Source: Shewanella jiangmenensis
GTDB taxonomy: Bacteria; Pseudomonadota; Gammaproteobacteria; Enterobacterales; Shewanellaceae
DNA length: 64,000 bases
NCBI RefSeq assembly: GCF_018596335.1
Contig: NZ_JAHEPS010000001.1
Location: 1,178,001 to 1,242,000, forward strand
Reading direction: 5' to 3'
Part shown: positions 61,792-64,000 of the stretch, piece after piece
How positions within the stretch are numbered: the stretch's first letter is position 1
Layout of the letters: each line of letters begins with the position of its first letter
The notes under the pieces: generated by a model
Told to the model about the DNA's origin: nothing
Databases searched by the model: none
Seen by the model: the letters and a program-made list of their open reading frames with translations, nothing else
Program-made: the position numbers and the translations under genes

Positions 61792-62760
61792 TTACTCCCA
61801 AATCGCCGACATGCCGGCGCGCAGGCCGTCGATGGGCTTAAGCGGCACCAGCTCCACCTCAAAGGTGCGCAGGTCGAAGTCGTGGCCGCTCTCGGTGGAG
61901 CGCCAGGTGGCAAAGTCGCCCATCACCGCGATATGATTGACTTTAAACTCGGCGCGCAGATCCAGCGCCGGAATATACAGCGTCTTCTGCTCGCCCAGTT
62001 TCACGTCTTTGAGCATGTCTTCGCGCAGTTGAAACACGGCCCAGGCATCGCTCATGTCCACCAGACTCACCACCGGAAAGCCTGACGGCGCCAGCTCGCC
62101 GGACTGCAGCAGCACCTCAGACACCTCGCCGCCACGGGGGGCGCGCATCTGGCTGTCGGCCAGAATGGCGCTGACTTCTTTTACCGCGCCCTCGGCCATA
62201 CGGGCGTTACCGGCGGCGGCCGCCTTGGTTTCTTCCCGCGCGCCTTCTTCGGTCATCTGATACACCGCCAGCGCCGCCTGCTCTGTGTACTTGGCCGCCT
62301 GCCATTGAGTGTAGGCCTCATCGCGTTTCTGCCGTGGCACCACCCCTTCTTTAAAGAGGTTATCGACCCGCTCGAAGGTGGTCTTGGCCAGCTCCAATCC
62401 TGCTTTGGCCTTGAGCCACTGCTCCTTTTGGGCAGCGATTTGCTGCTTGCGGGCACCGCTGTCGGCCTCAAGCTGCATGGCACGGGCGGCATCGCGGCCA
62501 CCTTCGGCCTGCATCAGCTTGGCGTTAAGTTCTGGGCTGTCAATCACATACAGAAGATCGCCCGCCGCCACCTTGTCGCCGCGGCGCACCATCACCTCTT
62601 CGATACGGCCGGGCACCTTGGATGAAACATGGTATTCCCGCGCCTCAATCTGCCCCTGCAGCGGCGCACTCTTGGGCGTATGGGCCAGCATAAGCCCCCA
62701 CACCAGCGCCGCCGCTAGCGCCAGCAACGCGACGACGGCAAGCAAACGATTGGCCTTCAT
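61792..62760 (-). CDS. HlyD-family periplasmic adaptor
   Basis: A 322-residue membrane fusion protein with an N-terminal anchor helix at about 5-25 (LLAVVALLALAAALVWGLML). Lipoyl halves GRIEEVMVRRGDKVAAGDLLYVID and MRAPRGGEVSEVLLQSGELAPSGFPVVSLVD flank a coiled coil. It overlaps the TolC-like gene by 4 nt. It bridges the permeases to the outer-membrane channel, by analogy with YbhG. Confidence 0.92.
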   Translation of the reverse strand: MKANRLLAVVALLALAAALVWGLMLAHTPKSAPLQGQIEAREYHVSSKVPGRIEEVMVRRGDKVAAGDLLYVIDSPELNAKLMQAEGGRDAARAMQLEADSGARKQQIAAQKEQWLKAKAGLELAKTTFERVDNLFKEGVVPRQKRDEAYTQWQAAKYTEQAALAVYQMTEEGAREETKAAAAGNARMAEGAVKEVSAILADSQMRAPRGGEVSEVLLQSGELAPSGFPVVSLVDMSDAWAVFQLREDMLKDVKLGEQKTLYIPALDLRAEFKVNHIAVMGDFATWRSTESGHDFDLRTFEVELVPLKPIDGLRAGMSAIWE

Positions 62761-64000
62761 TGTTGTTCTCCCACAGCCGACGCGAGACGGGTCTGGCCGA
62801 CAAATTCATCCAATTGACCAGAGATGGCCATGAGGCGTGCATAGGCCTGCACATAGCGAAACTTGGCACCCAGCTGCTGGGTATCGACGGCTGTGAGCTT
62901 AAGCTCGGCGTCCACCCGCTCGATGGAGGTGGACATGCCCTGATTGAAGGCAAGTTCCCGTAATCTGAGGTTTTCCAGCGCCAGCTCGCGGGAGCTTGCC
63001 AGTGCGCGGTATTCTTCTTCGGCCTGCTGCAACTGACGGAAACTCTGCTCCAGCAGCAAACTTAAGTCTTCGCGGGTTTGCGCCTTGGTGTGGCGGGCCT
63101 GCAACAGCGCACTCTTGGCGGCCTGCACCTTGCCACTGCGGCCATCGCGGGCGAGCAGCGGCATCTTAAAGCCCACGCCCACCATCCAGTCCGGCTCCAT
63201 TTTGGCAAACAGGCTGTCGTCCTCGTAGAGGGTGTAATTGCCGTAGAGGAACACCAGCGGCTTGTAGGCGCCGCGCTCGACCTCAATCAAACCGTTGGCC
63301 TGAATTTCTTTGGCATCCAGCAACTTAAGCGCCGGATGCTCCTTTTGGGTGCGCTCGGCCAGCATCGGCAGCGACGGCTCGCGCGGGGCGACAAACAGCG
63401 GCGATGACGGCGCGTCGGCCGACTTCAACAGGCTTCGCAGCGCAAGCTCGGTGATTTCATACTGACGACGACTGCTGGACGCCTGCACCCTGGCGTTATC
63501 CAGCGCCACCTCGGCGTTGAGACGCTCGACCTTGGCAATCTGGCCCTGAGCCTCGAGTTTTTTGGCGTGTTCGACGTGTTTTTCGAGCGATGCGACCAGC
63601 TTATCCTGGGTGCGGGCAAGCTCGGCGGCCACCATCACCCCGTAGTATCTGTCCACCAGCGTGGTAAACAGCTCGCGGCGGGTCAGCTCCCGCTGCTGCT
63701 CTTCTTCGGCAAGCTGGGCTTCGTGAATACCCTGCGCGGCACTGATGCGCCCGCCGGTGTAAATCGGCCACATGGCCGACAGGCTCGAGCGAAAGATATC
63801 CTGCTCGGTAAAGGGAGTTACAAACAGCTCACCCGGAATACTGCCAAGAGCGGCGCCAAGCGCCGGCGGCAGGGTTTTGGGGTCCAGCGATGCCAGCGGA
63901 TTGAGATCGCGAAGATCCATCTCCAGCGGCTTTTCAAGGCGGGTGTAACTGCCATTAAGTGACAGCTCCGGCAGATTCATGTCTTCCCCGGCATCGCGCT
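62757..64000 (-). CDS. TolC-family outer-membrane efflux protein (5' end outside window)
   Basis: About 410 residues visible. The frame is open to the right edge beyond the ATG at 63980, so the true start and signal peptide lie outside. PELSLNGSYTRLEK and the helical repeats with AELARTQDKLVASLEKHVEHAKKLEAQGQIAKVERLNAEVALDNAR are typical of TolC alpha-barrel subunits. First gene of the operon seen; regulators or an ATPase could lie upstream of it. Confidence 0.9.
   Translation of the reverse strand, partial: RDAGEDMNLPELSLNGSYTRLEKPLEMDLRDLNPLASLDPKTLPPALGAALGSIPGELFVTPFTEQDIFRSSLSAMWPIYTGGRISAAQGIHEAQLAEEEQQRELTRRELFTTLVDRYYGVMVAAELARTQDKLVASLEKHVEHAKKLEAQGQIAKVERLNAEVALDNARVQASSSRRQYEITELALRSLLKSADAPSSPLFVAPREPSLPMLAERTQKEHPALKLLDAKEIQANGLIEVERGAYKPLVFLYGNYTLYEDDSLFAKMEPDWMVGVGFKMPLLARDGRSGKVQAAKSALLQARHTKAQTREDLSLLLEQSFRQLQQAEEEYRALASSRELALENLRLRELAFNQGMSTSIERVDAELKLTAVDTQQLGAKFRYVQAYARLMAISGQLDEFVGQTRLASAVGEQQ

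Overview
This window most likely comes from a Shewanella-like marine gammaproteobacterium. RimO, UvrA, SSB, PurC, PmbA, DarP (YjgA), DeaD and ArfA all read as gammaproteobacterial. The order uvrA / MFS (YajR-like) / ssb, the SSS-domain hybrid kinase beside a NarL-type regulator (CrbS/CrbR-like), and the many TonB, EAL and EPS-type genes fit Shewanella or a close relative. The DNA is GC-rich and looks chromosomal. I saw no tRNA, rRNA, CRISPR array, insertion sequence, integrase or phage gene. The species is an inference.

Layout: 0-3.3 kb holds the end of a SulP anion transporter, then an MFS/esterase pair. 3.4-7.6 kb is a CrbS/CrbR-like two-component system. 7.8-10 kb is a TonB-dependent receptor. 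10.3-13.8 kb is a hydroxybutyrate/acetoacetate module (secreted PHB-depolymerase-type esterase, two CoA-transferase subunits, 3-hydroxybutyrate dehydrogenase). 13.9-20.2 kb holds ssb, a YajR-like MFS gene, uvrA and an M28 peptidase. 20.4-25.4 kb holds deaD, a small globin and an alkylsulfatase. 25.6-27 kb is a manganese (yybP-ykoY) riboswitch controlling an Alx/TerC exporter. 27-30 kb holds an RmlD-like reductase and a PhoD-like phosphatase. 30.2-34.6 kb is a compact exopolysaccharide-type operon (zinc-ribbon/degenerate-GGDEF protein, processive GT2 synthase, HlyD-type fusion protein) followed by an Ala-rich protein. 35-43 kb is housekeeping and hypothetical genes. 43.2-45.4 kb is a REC/DUF3369/GGDEF/EAL phosphodiesterase. 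45.5-48.2 kb is an arsR-gapdh-arsJ arsenate detoxification operon. 48.5-59.4 kb holds purC, an M43 protease, a cyclic-nucleotide-domain MscS channel, a GNAT enzyme, a SIMPL protein, rimO, arfA, a periplasmic binding-like protein, pmbA and darP. 59.5-64 kb is a TolC/HlyD/ABC-2/ABC-2 export operon that runs off the right edge.

The most unusual signal is not a gene. At least ten intergenic regions contain short degenerate tandem repeats (7-27 bp units, each array with its own unrelated unit). Many start exactly at a gene's stop codon, so the last bases of the gene, stop included, are reiterated two to four times before the terminator. The clearest cases follow darP, the MscS gene, the globin gene and the EAL gene. 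Two further arrays lie directly upstream of the globin gene, and five exact 13-bp units follow the CoA-transferase genes. Other points of note are the hairpin inside arfA that would make a non-stop mRNA, the riboswitch plus terminator ahead of alx, a shared RGTACTA motif in four promoter regions, and an ABC-2 export operon with no visible ATPase gene.
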